DNA of 64,000 nt from Actinomadura litoris (GCF_009733595.1 NZ_WOFH01000008.1:62001-126000), one strand, 5' to 3'; numbered from the stretch's first letter, positions 8,063 to 16,361 are shown. Notes: generated by a model not told the origin, from the letters alone. Numbers and translations: made by a program.

Positions 8063-8661
8063 TCAAGCCCTTACCCCTCGCCAACTGTCCCTCCTGATAT
8101 ACATGCTATTGCGTTTTGTCAAGAAGTCAAAATTTCTATCAGTGCCGGGTCGGTCACGTCCTGCCATGATTGCCGTATCCATCCGGAAGGGAACCTTGCG
8201 GATGCCGTGGCGGCAGGCGCACTGGCGACCGACGTTAGGGGCTGAGCGGAAAACTTCGAGTACAGCCGGACGGTCCTGAAGGCCAATCGACGCCGACCAC
8301 GGATCTACGGGATGTTCTCCCCCGGGGCGGCCGCTCCGATTCACTGTTCTTCCTGCGGTAATGGCGAACGCGCGTGACCGATGTGGATTACCCCCGGCGG
8401 CATGGTTACTTTTTGAACCATTTTCCACTGGACCGATCCCAATGGCGCTCGCGAGCCGGTGCCACGCCGTCCCCGAACGGCGGTGTGACGGCTTTCACAC
8501 GGTCGTCGGAGGCGGCATGGATGCTCGCAGGACGTGAACGGTCGTCCCCACCGGCTTCCGCGACCGCTGACCGCGCGATCTCGGTCCACGCCCCCGTTGA
8601 CATCGCAGGTGATCAGGAGGTCGCCGGGGCTTCGGGACTCGCCCGGGAGAGGCGGTACTCG
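8063..8661. other. 599-bp non-coding stretch upstream of the SARP promoter
   Basis: No open frame here has convincing coding character or a homologue I recognise. The segment 8085-8145 is markedly AT-richer than its surroundings, which fits promoter or upstream regulatory DNA for the SARP gene. The far end abuts the stop of the dioxygenase gene. Confidence 0.45.
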
Positions 8662-10110
8662 TCAGGAGCCCGCCGGAAGCCAGTTCCCGTGGAAACCGTG
8701 GGGCACGCGTGCGGGCAGCGCTATCGTCGCCACCGTCTCCAGCGTGCCCGCGTCGAGGAGGAGCAGATCGCTGCGCTGGGTGGCCGCGTCGTACACGAAC
8801 CCCATCAGCACTCCCTCGTCCTCCGCCGCGCCGGATCCGTTCGGAACGAAGACGAACTCGCCCGCCTGCCTTCCGCCGCCCAACTCGACCTTGGCGAAGG
8901 CGCCCGAGACGAAGTCGTACTTGAGGACCGCGTCGGTGGGAACGGCTCCGGTCACCGCGCCCATCGCGTAGCCGAACCGGTGCGGCCGGCTCACCACCCG
9001 GTCGTCCACCCGAGGGAACTCCTGCGGACGGTCGTCGAGCCGCGACTCCGTCACCTTCCCCGCGGAGAGGTCGATCGTCCAGCGGTCCAGGGTCGGCGCG
9101 CCCTCGTTCGGGCCGCGCAGGTCGGTCACGAACATGCGGGGATGCCGGACGACGTCCACCACGACCGAGTCGCCGTGATCGTAGGCGTTGAGCGTATGGA
9201 AGACGTAGCACGGCTCGACCCCGAACCAGCGGACGTCGTCCGATCCGCCGTCACGCGGCATGACCCCGACGCGGGCGGGATGCCGCGGATTCCAGCTGAA
9301 CGGCAGGTTCTCGTTCGCCCGCATCCTCGCGCCGACCATCGCGGCGATGGGATGGGGGACCTTCACCCGGCCCACGAGGGCGGACAGCAGCAGCGCGGTC
9401 GGGTAGCGCAGCGGCCGGGGGACGGTGATCCGGGCCGCCTGGCGCGCGTCGAAGGTCACCGGAAGGTCGTAGAGGACGACGTACTTCTCGGTGAGGGCGA
9501 AGTCGTGCATCATCGGCATCCCGGGAGCGGCGATGTCGACGATCCGGCGGGCGCGACCGTCCGTGCCGATCACCGAGTACCGCACCCGGTCGCCCCGGCC
9601 GAAGTAGTGCGTCACCGCATGGAGTTCGCCGGTGGCCGGATCGAGCTTGGGATGGGCCGTGTACCCGCTGGTCATGGTCCCCTCGAACCCGTACGGGCCG
9701 ACCGTGCCGAGCTCGCCGTCGAGTTCGTGGCAGCTCATCCCGCCCTCCACGAGGGCGAGGACGCGGCCCGCGTGGCCGATGACGTTGGTGTTGGCGCCGT
9801 ACAGTTCGATGCCGGTGCCCTCCCGGCGCCGCCCCGCCGGCTGCCCCGCGGCGGCCTTCTGCTTGGAGGTGCGCACCCAGCGGTTGCGGTACCACTCGGC
9901 CCTGCCGTCGCGGATGCGGACGCCGTGTACCATTCCGTCGCCCATGAACCAGTGGTAGTTCTCCGGGTCGACCTCGGAGATCGGGTTGGGTCCGTTGCGC
10001 ACGTACCGCCCGTCCAGGTGCTCCGGAATCCGGCCGGTGACGGGAAGGTCGGTGACCGTGAGCTCCCGTCCGACCGGGGCGTAGTTCCCCTCAAGGTAGG
10101 CGTTTCCCAT
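8662..10110 (-). CDS. carotenoid cleavage-type oxygenase (RPE65 family)
   Basis: 482-residue seven-bladed non-haem iron dioxygenase that oxidatively splits a C=C bond in polyenes, apocarotenoids or stilbene-like compounds. The four iron-binding histidines are visible at His153 (TAHPKLDP), His202 (MHDFALTEKY), His305 (VFHTLNAYD) and His474 (PHGFHGNW). The N-terminal LDGRYVRNGPNP and FMGDGMVHGVR are family signatures. GGAGGGGGA precedes the ATG at 10110. No phytoene synthase or desaturase is nearby. An acyclic polyene from the adjacent reducing synthase is an attractive but unproven substrate; scavenging of carotenoid or lignostilbene compounds is the alternative. Confidence 0.93.
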   Translation of the reverse strand: MGNAYLEGNYAPVGRELTVTDLPVTGRIPEHLDGRYVRNGPNPISEVDPENYHWFMGDGMVHGVRIRDGRAEWYRNRWVRTSKQKAAAGQPAGRRREGTGIELYGANTNVIGHAGRVLALVEGGMSCHELDGELGTVGPYGFEGTMTSGYTAHPKLDPATGELHAVTHYFGRGDRVRYSVIGTDGRARRIVDIAAPGMPMMHDFALTEKYVVLYDLPVTFDARQAARITVPRPLRYPTALLLSALVGRVKVPHPIAAMVGARMRANENLPFSWNPRHPARVGVMPRDGGSDDVRWFGVEPCYVFHTLNAYDHGDSVVVDVVRHPRMFVTDLRGPNEGAPTLDRWTIDLSAGKVTESRLDDRPQEFPRVDDRVVSRPHRFGYAMGAVTGAVPTDAVLKYDFVSGAFAKVELGGGRQAGEFVFVPNGSGAAEDEGVLMGFVYDAATQRSDLLLLDAGTLETVATIALPARVPHGFHGNWLPAGS

Positions 10111-10128
10111 TCAGATCCCCCTCCCGCA

Positions 10129-10200
10129 CGAGGGGCGGGGAGCACGAGCGGCCGCGCGGTGCGGGTCGGGCGGCCGCCCGGAGTCCTCCCCCGCCCCTCG
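10129..10200 (-). terminator. long GC-rich hairpin between epimerase and dioxygenase genes
   Basis: Arms CGAGGGGCGGGG (10129-10140) and CCCCGCCCCTCG (10189-10200) are perfectly complementary over 12 bp, with further pairing potential in the 48-nt loop. It follows the stop of the minus-strand epimerase gene and precedes the dioxygenase start, so it probably separates the two transcription units. Confidence 0.65.
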
Positions 10201-10211
10201 GATGATCTCTG

Positions 10212-11078
10212 CTAGACGCCCCTGGCCAGATCGTCGAGGACATCGAGGTGCTTCGGCTGCCAGCCGAGCTCGTCGCGGGCCCGGGTCGTGTTGAACCGCT
10301 GGTCGAGGGCGAGCGCGTCCGCGACCATGCCGAGGCTCTGGGAGAGTTCCGCGACGCTCACCGAGACGGTCTTGCCGGGGATGCCGACGGCCTGGCTGAG
10401 CGCCTCGGCGAACTCCTTGGTGGTCGGGTTCTGGCCGACCGTCCCGAGGTAGCGGCCGCCGGCCGGGGCCTTCAGCGCGAGCACGTACAGCTCGGCGATG
10501 TCGTCCACGTGCACCAGCGACCAGTGGGTGCCGCCGTCACCGAGGTAGGGCACGGCTCCCTTCTCCGAGCCCTGCCACGCGAAGAAGCCCGGCAGCCCGC
10601 CCTGCCGCCCGTACACCAGACCCGGGCTGATGACGACCGGATGCCGGCCCTGCTTCCTGGTGGCGAGCACCCTCTCCTCACCCGCGACCCGCCACGCGGT
10701 GATCAGCGGCGGGTCGTACGGAGCGTCCTCGTCGACCTCGCCGGCCGTGTTCCCCCACGTCCACGCGCCGCCGGTGTGCACGTAGGGATTGCGTCCCGCA
10801 CCCTCCGACAGCGCGTCGGAGGCGATCTGGTCGATCTCGCCCGAGCGCTCGTCGCCGGTGAGCGCGAGGTGGATGACGCCGTCCGCGGCCGCGGCGGAGT
10901 CCCGCAGCAGATCCACTTCGGTGAGCTCTCCGCGCACCGGCGTGGCTCCGAGTTCACTGATCACGGTCGCGGACTTGTCGGAGCGGGCCAGCGCGGTGAC
11001 CTCGTCACCGCGTTCCTGCAGGACGCGCAACACCGATCGGCCGATGTAGCCCGATCCGCCGGTCACGAACACTTTCAT
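10212..11078 (-). CDS. NAD-dependent epimerase/dehydratase (extended/atypical SDR)
   Basis: 288 residues with the N-terminal Rossmann motif VTGGSGYIG (5-13). The active-site Tyr is in SPGLVYGRQ. The substrate half contains GGTHWSLVHVDDIAELY and a C-terminal helical end, as in NAD(P)H-binding epimerase-like reductases (close to the SDR_a5 type). These enzymes act on nucleotide sugars or as ketone and flavonoid-like reductases. No sugar genes are nearby, so a small-molecule reductase is more likely. The gene is downstream of the DUF1772 gene on the same strand and facing away from the TetR gene. Confidence 0.85.
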   Translation of the reverse strand: MKVFVTGGSGYIGRSVLRVLQERGDEVTALARSDKSATVISELGATPVRGELTEVDLLRDSAAAADGVIHLALTGDERSGEIDQIASDALSEGAGRNPYVHTGGAWTWGNTAGEVDEDAPYDPPLITAWRVAGEERVLATRKQGRHPVVISPGLVYGRQGGLPGFFAWQGSEKGAVPYLGDGGTHWSLVHVDDIAELYVLALKAPAGGRYLGTVGQNPTTKEFAEALSQAVGIPGKTVSVSVAELSQSLGMVADALALDQRFNTTRARDELGWQPKHLDVLDDLARGV

Positions 11079-11184
11079 AAGACCCTCCAGTTCATAGTTC
11101 TCCTTGCCGCCAGGACATCGGCCGGGCCAACCGTCCGCGCGGGTCGGACGACCTGCGACGGTCGGGGACCGGCGGATGCGCCGG

Positions 11185-11661
11185 TCACGAACCGGCGACC
11201 GCGCCGACGAGGAGCGCGGCCACCGCCAGGCCCTGCAGACCGGCCCGCAGGTTGATGACGCTGTCCCATCTCTCCTGGAGCGATCGGGCGTCGTCCGGCG
11301 TGCGGCCTTCCTCGGCCGCCGAGGTCTGCCGCTTGTTCACCGGCGCGCTGATGCGCAGGAAGACGCCGAACCAGCCGGCGAGCATCAGGATCGCCGCGGC
11401 GTCCGCGGCGATGATGGCGGGGTCGCCGATCGCCGCGGCCGCGGCCGTGGTGAGCACGGTGGCGATGACGCTGATCGCTCCCGGTACGGCCAGCCGCTTG
11501 TCCCCGTAGAAGTGGACGTAGCCCATCACCTTGGTGAGCACCTCGTCGTCGACATGCCGGAGCGCGGACCGCTGGACGAGTGCGCAGAACATGTCGGTTC
11601 CGTAGATGACTCCGGCCGCCAGCAGCGCGATCGCGGTGAGGACGTCATGAACGACGATCAC
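11185..11661 (-). CDS. DUF1772 (anthrone oxygenase-like) membrane protein, copy 1
   Basis: 158 residues with four predicted hydrophobic segments (about 5-25, 55-80, 82-103 and 137-157). The order is as in DUF1772, a family that includes anthrone oxygenases: YGTDMFCALVQRSAL, MGYVHFYGDKRLAVPG, ISAPVNKR and SLQERWDSVINLR. It is a clear paralogue of the protein at 12984-13457 on the other side of the TetR gene; the two share YGTD-F, VQR-AL, HVDD, YGD-RL-VPG and APVN-R. Whether these actinobacterial members oxidise anything is unknown. It is divergent from the TetR gene across an operator-rich gap. Confidence 0.85.
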   Translation of the reverse strand: MIVVHDVLTAIALLAAGVIYGTDMFCALVQRSALRHVDDEVLTKVMGYVHFYGDKRLAVPGAISVIATVLTTAAAAAIGDPAIIAADAAAILMLAGWFGVFLRISAPVNKRQTSAAEEGRTPDDARSLQERWDSVINLRAGLQGLAVAALLVGAVAGS

Positions 11662-11692
11662 TACGCATCTCCCGATTACGTCAGGTTGGCCA

Positions 11693-11812
11693 TTAATCGC
11701 CTAGCGTGCCGCAACGCGAACAACCCAGACTTCTAGCGCCGCTAGCAAGCAGCACGCTAACATGGCCGACACTAGAGGTTCAAGCAGTGCTAGATATTGG
11801 AGTCACGTTAGA
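11693..11812. promoter_or_regulatory. CTAGC-rich divergent promoter/operator cluster (upstream of tetR)
   Basis: The 159-bp gap between the divergent genes carries repeated CTAGC/GCTAG words. Examples are CTAGCGTGCC at 11701, a dyad CTAGCG-C-CGCTAG at 11733-11745, ACGCTAAC near 11754, CTAGAG near 11774 and GCTAGATA near 11790. The word CGCTAGCAAG (11740-11749) recurs exactly in the second gap at 12467-12476. These are probable binding sites of the TetR protein encoded at 11821. Confidence 0.65.
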
Positions 11813-11820
11813 CTTTCTGC

Positions 11821-12402
11821 ATGTCCGTTAGAGAGCGACGCGAGCGGGAGTACGCGCACCGCCACCAGCTGATCATCGACACCGCCCGCAGGCTGGCGGA
11901 GACCGACGGCTGGTCCGCGGTCACCACCAGGCGCCTGGCCGACACGATCGAGTACAGCCAGCCGGTGCTCTACAGCCACTTCAAGGAGGGCAAGGACGCG
12001 ATCGTCGGCGCCGTGGCCCTCCAGGGGTTCGACGAACTCGCGGCCCTGCTGCGGGAGGCGCGCGAGAGTACGAACGAGCCGGGGACGGCCCTGCACCGGG
12101 TCGCCCACGCCTACACCGAGTTCGCCCTCGCCAACCCGGCGCTGTACGACGCGATGTTCATGCTCTCCTCCACGCTCCGCTTCGGCGAGGCGGACACGCC
12201 CGCGGTCCTGGAGGCCGCGTTCCAGGAGCTGTACTCCGCCGTCGCGGAGGTGACCGGCGGCGAGGATCTGGAGACCTGCACAGAGGCGATCTGGAGCGCA
12301 CTCCACGGACTGGTCACTCTGCTGCGCAGCGGTCGACTCCGCCCCGGCCATCACGCCGCCCGGCTCGACCTGCTCCTCGACCGCTTCACCTTCAAGGACT
12401 GA
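11821..12402 (+). CDS. TetR/AcrR family transcriptional regulator
   Basis: 193 residues. The N-terminal helix-turn-helix (about 17-63) has the family pattern IIDTARRLAETDGWSAVTTR, then LADTIEYSQPVLYSHFKEGKDAIV. The C-terminal ligand domain (about 85-190) with ALANPALYDAMFML and AIWSALHGLVTLLRSGR resembles the WHG / TetR_C_33 type. No strong ribosome site is seen next to the ATG; GGAG lies about 19 bases upstream. Its gene lies between two gaps that share CTAGCG motifs, so it probably represses both the DUF1772/epimerase side and the SnoaL/DUF1772/AKR side. Confidence 0.92.
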   Translation: MSVRERREREYAHRHQLIIDTARRLAETDGWSAVTTRRLADTIEYSQPVLYSHFKEGKDAIVGAVALQGFDELAALLREARESTNEPGTALHRVAHAYTEFALANPALYDAMFMLSSTLRFGEADTPAVLEAAFQELYSAVAEVTGGEDLETCTEAIWSALHGLVTLLRSGRLRPGHHAARLDLLLDRFTFKD

Positions 12403-12466
12403 GCGACGCGCGGCAGGCCGCGCACTCCCCTGGCCGACCAGCGACGACGGCACCCATGACCTTCGT

Positions 12467-12534
12467 CGCTAGCAAGGCTATTCTTTCTTTCGCTACTATT
12501 CTAGCGTCGCACTTCATGCTAGCGTTGATAGCGA
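12467..12534. promoter_or_regulatory. second CTAGC motif cluster, upstream of the SnoaL/DUF1772/AKR operon
   Basis: Contains CGCTAGCAAG (12467-12476, identical to 11740-11749), CTAGCG at 12501-12506, GCTAGCG at 12518-12524 and ATAGCG near 12528. The block is visibly AT-richer than the genes and ends 18 bp before the start of the SnoaL gene. Shared words with the first gap indicate co-regulation by the intervening TetR protein. Confidence 0.65.
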
Positions 12535-12552
12535 ATCAATGAGGGAGGGCAC

Positions 12553-12987
12553 ATGGGACGTGACCTTTGCAAGATCGCTGAGGAGTTCGTGGCGATGGTC
12601 GCCCGCCGGGACGCCGATGCCGTCGACGACCTCCTCGTCGAGGACTACATCGACCACAACCCGCTGATCGGCAACGGCAGGGAGGCCAACCGCGCCTTCT
12701 GGTCCGCGTTCTTCACGGCGTTCCCGGACGTCACGGCGACGCTGGAGGACTGCGTCGCCGACGGTGACCGCCTGGTCGGGCGGTTCACCTACCGCGGCAC
12801 CCACAAGGGGGTCTTCTTCGGCGTGGACCCCACTGGCAACGACCTGCACATGCGGACCATCGACATCTGGCGGGTGGAGGACGGCCGCCTGGCCGAGCAC
12901 TGGGACGAGATCAATCTGCTGGAGGTCCTACAGCAGATCGATGTCATTCCGGCGCTCGACATCACCCCGGAAGAGCAGCCGGCATGA
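12553..12987 (+). CDS. SnoaL-like ester cyclase family protein
   Basis: 144 residues, a single SnoaL-like / NTF2-fold domain. The features are EEFVAMVARRDADAVDDLLVEDYIDHNP, FPDVTATLEDCVADGDRLVGRF, GTHKGVFFGVDPTG, and DIWRVEDGRLAEHWDEIN. GAGGGAGG precedes the ATG. The stop overlaps the next start (ATGA at 12984-12987). The family closes polyketide rings in anthracycline pathways but also contains many detoxification-type proteins. This one clusters with DUF1772 and an aldo/keto reductase under an apparent TetR regulon, which fits either a xenobiotic response or tailoring. Confidence 0.88.
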   Translation: MGRDLCKIAEEFVAMVARRDADAVDDLLVEDYIDHNPLIGNGREANRAFWSAFFTAFPDVTATLEDCVADGDRLVGRFTYRGTHKGVFFGVDPTGNDLHMRTIDIWRVEDGRLAEHWDEINLLEVLQQIDVIPALDITPEEQPA

Positions 12988-13457
12988 CCACCGCGGTACA
13001 GGCGCTGGCCATCGTGGCCATTCTGGCCAACGCCGTGATCTACGGCACGGACGTCTTCTCCGCGGTGGTGCAGCGCCCCGCGCTCGCCCACGTCGACGAC
13101 CGCGCCCTGATCGCGATGATGGGGAACATCCACCGGTACGGGGACAGGCGGTTACCCGTCCCCGGCACCATCGGGCTCCTGGCCGCCCTGGCCGGCGCCA
13201 TCACCGCCGCCGTCGCCGGGCTCGCCCCGGCCGCGGTCGCCGGCTTCGTCGCCTGCGCGGCCCTGCTCGCCTGGCTGGTCTTCTTCAACAAGGTCGCCGC
13301 GCCGGTCAACCGGCGGCTGGCGAAGGCCGCCGAGAACGGCGGCGAGCTCCCGGAGGCCAGGTCGCTTCAGGACAGGTCCGACGGCGCACTCGGAGCACTG
13401 GTGCTCTTCCAGTCCGTGGCGCTGATCGCGCAGTGCGTCATGGTCACCGCCGCATGA
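12984..13457 (+). CDS. DUF1772 (anthrone oxygenase-like) membrane protein, copy 2
   Basis: 157 residues with four predicted membrane segments (about 5-24, 55-76, 80-100 and 135-155). It shares the block order YGTDVFSAVVQRPAL, HRYGDRRLPVPG, APVNRRLAKAAE and ARSLQDRSDGALG with the 11185-11661 protein. The two are therefore diverged duplicates on opposite sides of the regulator. Translation is coupled to the SnoaL gene by the four-base overlap. Function as an oxygenase partner is inferred from family membership only. Confidence 0.85.
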   Translation: MTTAVQALAIVAILANAVIYGTDVFSAVVQRPALAHVDDRALIAMMGNIHRYGDRRLPVPGTIGLLAALAGAITAAVAGLAPAAVAGFVACAALLAWLVFFNKVAAPVNRRLAKAAENGGELPEARSLQDRSDGALGALVLFQSVALIAQCVMVTAA

Positions 13458-13495
13458 CCGGCCGGCCGCCCTCGACCACCGGAAGGAAAACGCTG

Positions 13496-14488
13496 ATGCG
13501 CCGCCGCAGACTGGGCATGGGTTCCCTGAGCGTGTCCGAGCAGGGGCTCGGCTGTATGGGAATGTCATTCGCCTACGGCCCCGTGAACGACTCCGAGTCC
13601 GTCCGTACCGTGCATCGCGCTCTGGAACTCGGGGTCACCCTGTTCGACACCGCCGACATGTACGGCCCGCACCACAACGAGAGCCTGGTGGGCCGCGCGT
13701 TGTCCGGACGCCGCGACCAGGCCGTCCTGTCGACCAAGGTCGGCAACGAGATAGACCGGGACGGCGCCTTGACCGGAAGGATCAACGGCCGGCCCGACTA
13801 CATCAGGTCGAGCATCGACGGAAGCCTCCAGCGCCTCGGCGTCGACTGGATCGACCTGTACACCTTGCACAGGGTGGATCCACAGGTGCCGATCGAGGAG
13901 AGCTTCGGGGCGCTCGCCGAACTCGTCCAAGCGGGCAAGGTCCGCCACCTCGGCCTCTCCGAGGCGTCCGCCGCCACCATCCGCCGGGCCCACGCGGTAC
14001 ACCCGGTGACCGCCGTCCAGACGGAGTACTCGCTGTTCTCCCGGGACGTCGAGACCAACGGCGTCCTGGCGACGACACGCGAACTGAACATCGGGTTCGT
14101 CGCCTACAGCCCGCTCGGCCGCGGCTTCCTGTCCGGACGTATCCGCGACATCGACGATCTCCCGGAGAAGGACTTCCGCCGCGTCGCACCGCGCTTCCAG
14201 GAAACGAACTTCCACAGAAACCTCAAGGTCGTGGAGCGCATCGAGCGGGTCGCGGACACCAAGGGCGTGACCGCCTCCCAACTCTCTCTCGCCTGGGTGC
14301 TCGCCCAGGGCCCCGACGTGGTGGCCATCCCCGGAACCAAACGCCGCACCTACCTCGAAGAGAACGTGGCGGTCTCCGCGATGGCGCTGACACCCGACGA
14401 GCTGGCGGCCCTGGACGTGATCGCCCCACCGGGGGTGGCGACGGGCGACCGCTACCCGGCTGCGGCGATGGCCTATCTCGACGGCTGA
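13496..14488 (+). CDS. aldo/keto reductase
   Basis: 330-residue NADPH-dependent oxidoreductase of the AKR superfamily. The catalytic tetrad is visible as Asp51, Tyr56 (DTADMYG), Lys81 (STKVG) and His125 (YTLHRVD). GAGCMGMS-like GLGCMGMSFAYG near the N-terminus and IPGTKRRTYLEEN near the C-terminus place it among AKR13-like enzymes. The ATG at 13496 has GGAAGGA upstream, which separates it from a longer frame running in from the previous gene. It ends the TetR-linked operon just before a strong hairpin. It would reduce reactive aldehydes or a ketone on a pathway intermediate. Confidence 0.93.
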   Translation: MRRRRLGMGSLSVSEQGLGCMGMSFAYGPVNDSESVRTVHRALELGVTLFDTADMYGPHHNESLVGRALSGRRDQAVLSTKVGNEIDRDGALTGRINGRPDYIRSSIDGSLQRLGVDWIDLYTLHRVDPQVPIEESFGALAELVQAGKVRHLGLSEASAATIRRAHAVHPVTAVQTEYSLFSRDVETNGVLATTRELNIGFVAYSPLGRGFLSGRIRDIDDLPEKDFRRVAPRFQETNFHRNLKVVERIERVADTKGVTASQLSLAWVLAQGPDVVAIPGTKRRTYLEENVAVSAMALTPDELAALDVIAPPGVATGDRYPAAAMAYLDG

Positions 14489-14506
14489 CGCGTGAGCCGA
14501 CACAGC

Positions 14507-14547
14507 GAGGTCTCCGGTTGGGGGAAGAACCCCAGACCGGAGACCTC
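14507..14547 (+). terminator. rho-independent-type hairpin after the aldo/keto reductase gene
   Basis: GAGGTCTCCGGT (14507-14518) pairs perfectly with ACCGGAGACCTC (14536-14547), with an inner GGGG/CCCC pair and a small loop. It lies 18 bp after the reductase stop and about 100 bp from the convergent AraC stop. No U-tract follows, as is common in actinomycetes. Confidence 0.8.
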
Positions 14548-14650
14548 CCCAACGCCGCCTGCGCTCCGACGACCGATGCTGGACGCTGCCGCCCCGCCCC
14601 CCGGCGCCATACGCGGCCTGCCTTTTGAGGTCGGGCAGTGACCAACATGT

Positions 14651-15517
14651 TCAGCCTTGCTCGGGCTCCACCGGCAGCCACAGTTCGGCGTCGGCCTCGG
14701 TGTGCTCCGGCGACAGGTGGACGCGCAGAATCTCGGGGCCGGTGCGGGTGCGGTACGGGTTCGACGGAAACCACTCGGTGAAAACGTCCCGCCACAGTTC
14801 CTGGATGGCCTGGGGTGCCGGCCCGGAGGTGGTGAAGACCGCCCAGGTACCGGCCGCGACGGCCAACGTGGTCATGCCCTCCGGAGCGGCCGCGGAGGTG
14901 ATCACGCCATGGTGGTAGTCGAGTTCAGTGCCCTGGGCGCGGCTGGGGTCCACGTCGTCGCAGACAGCGACGATGCCGTGCGGCTCCTGATCCGACAGCT
15001 TCTCCAGGCGCTCCAGGGTCTGGGGGGTGATCCCACGGACGAAGTCCATGATCGCCTGGTTCGGACCCGCGTGCACCAGCGGAACCCGGGTCTTGAACCC
15101 GACGACGGTGAAGTCCGGCCTGTCCACGACGCGGTACCGCATACTGCTGCGCCCTTCGATGGTGAGGCGGAAGGCCATCCGGGACTGGGAGTTGAGCGCG
15201 GCACCGGTCCGCCGGGCCTCGCCCGGTCCGATGCCGTGCATGGCACGGAACGCCCGCGCGAACGCCTCACCGGAGCTGTAGCCATAGCGCACCGCGATAT
15301 CCAGCAGCGTTTCACGCCCCGCCAGCACTTCGGCGCCCGCGAGGGTGAGGCGGCGGCGCCGGACGTACTCCGACAGCGGCATGCCCGCGAGCGCGGAGAA
15401 CATCCGGCGCAGGTGGTGCTCCGACGTCGCCGCGATGCGAGCCAGCTCCTCCACATCGACCGCCTGGTCGAGGTGGCACTCGATGTGCTCCATGGCCTGG
15501 TTCAGCCGCTCCAGCAT
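14651..15517 (-). CDS. AraC family regulator with C-terminal GyrI-like effector domain
   Basis: 288 residues in the Rob/SoxS-plus-GyrI architecture. The double helix-turn-helix DNA-binding domain is at about 1-105 (HLRRMFSALAGMPLSEYVRRRR; YGYSSGEAFARAFRAMHGIGPGEARR). A GyrI-like small-molecule-binding domain occupies about 127-288 (VVGFKTRVPLV, GTWAVFTTSGPAPQAIQELWRDVF, ILRVHLSPEHTEADAELWLPV). Such proteins sense drugs or hydrophobic compounds and activate efflux or detoxification genes. It converges with the aldo/keto reductase gene across a terminator. It follows the PhyH-like gene on the same strand by 31 bp, so the two may be co-transcribed. Confidence 0.92.
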   Translation of the reverse strand: MLERLNQAMEHIECHLDQAVDVEELARIAATSEHHLRRMFSALAGMPLSEYVRRRRLTLAGAEVLAGRETLLDIAVRYGYSSGEAFARAFRAMHGIGPGEARRTGAALNSQSRMAFRLTIEGRSSMRYRVVDRPDFTVVGFKTRVPLVHAGPNQAIMDFVRGITPQTLERLEKLSDQEPHGIVAVCDDVDPSRAQGTELDYHHGVITSAAAPEGMTTLAVAAGTWAVFTTSGPAPQAIQELWRDVFTEWFPSNPYRTRTGPEILRVHLSPEHTEADAELWLPVEPEQG

Positions 15518-15548
15518 GCCTGACCTCCCTTCACGGTGCCGACGATAG

Positions 15549-16361
15549 TCATTCAGCGCTGTGGCCGGTGCCGTCCCCCTCCGGCCCAGGGGTCTCCCAT
15601 CCCAGTCCCCGGCGGATCGCGATCTCCACGGGCGAATACGCGCCGTCGGCCCGCTCCAGTTCGTACGGCGCGGCCGGCATCAGCGGCGGCTGGGCCATGA
15701 AGCGCGGCCGAGTCCCGTGGTGCGGTTGCGCGGTGTGCACCAGGAACGGATGGCACAGGAAGACGTCGCCCGGGGACCCGGTGGCGAGGCCGAGCGGCCG
15801 GTGGTCGGAGGCCGCCACCAGATCGGGCGCGAGGGTCAGCCCGCTCGCCCCGTCCTCCCCGTACTTCTCCAGCACCTTCGGCACATCGAGGTGTGAGCCG
15901 ACGCGGATCCGGGTCGGGGCGTCCTCCTCACCGACCTCGCTGAACAGGAACAGCATCAGCAGCGCCCGGCCCCGGGAGCGCAGATTCGTGAAGTACCAGC
16001 TCTCACCCTCCGGCAGGTAACTCCCCTCGATGTGCCAGCCGGCATCGCTCGGCTCCTCCTCGTGCGGGAAACGCAGCGGGAACGTGCCCAGCGAATAGCG
16101 CGGCTCCCAGCGTCCCGCGCCGACGAGCAGATCGTACGCGTGCTGGAGGAACGGGGAGTTGGGCGCTGCTGCGAACGGCCCCTGCGCCATGCCGCCCACC
16201 CAGTGCACGGGCTGCGTCCACGTCGACGGGTCATCCGGGTCGCAGCCCGTCTCCCGCCACAGCAGCCGCGCGCAGTCCGCGGCCACACGCGGCGCGACGG
16301 CGCCCTCCAACTTCACGAAGCCGTCGCGAAGGAAACGGGATACCAAGGTCAGGTCGTCCAT
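15549..16361 (-). CDS. phytanoyl-CoA dioxygenase (PhyH) family protein
   Basis: About 270 residues from the ATG at 16361 (a second ATG at 16370 is equally possible; neither has a strong ribosome site). N-terminal FLRDGFVKLEGAVAP is typical of PhyH-type Fe(II)/2-oxoglutarate oxygenases. The metal triad is probably His-X-Glu in GWHIEGSY together with the distal His in PFLVHTAQPH and a following Arg in GTRPRFMAQ. Glu in place of the usual Asp in HxD is worth noting. The family hydroxylates lipids and natural products. Substrate cannot be assigned; position at the edge of the metabolite cluster suggests tailoring. Confidence 0.83.
   Translation of the reverse strand: MDDLTLVSRFLRDGFVKLEGAVAPRVAADCARLLWRETGCDPDDPSTWTQPVHWVGGMAQGPFAAAPNSPFLQHAYDLLVGAGRWEPRYSLGTFPLRFPHEEEPSDAGWHIEGSYLPEGESWYFTNLRSRGRALLMLFLFSEVGEEDAPTRIRVGSHLDVPKVLEKYGEDGASGLTLAPDLVAASDHRPLGLATGSPGDVFLCHPFLVHTAQPHHGTRPRFMAQPPLMPAAPYELERADGAYSPVEIAIRRGLGWETPGPEGDGTGHSAE

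Noticed and set aside
8063..8428. 121-codon minus-strand frame upstream of the SARP gene
   Set aside because: No ribosome site, no protein-like composition and it overlaps the AT-rich regulatory patch.
12764..14488. A 574-codon frame suggesting an extended aldo/keto reductase
   Set aside because: The reductase proper starts at 13496 with a GGAAGGA site; the earlier part is the shadow of the SnoaL and DUF1772 genes.
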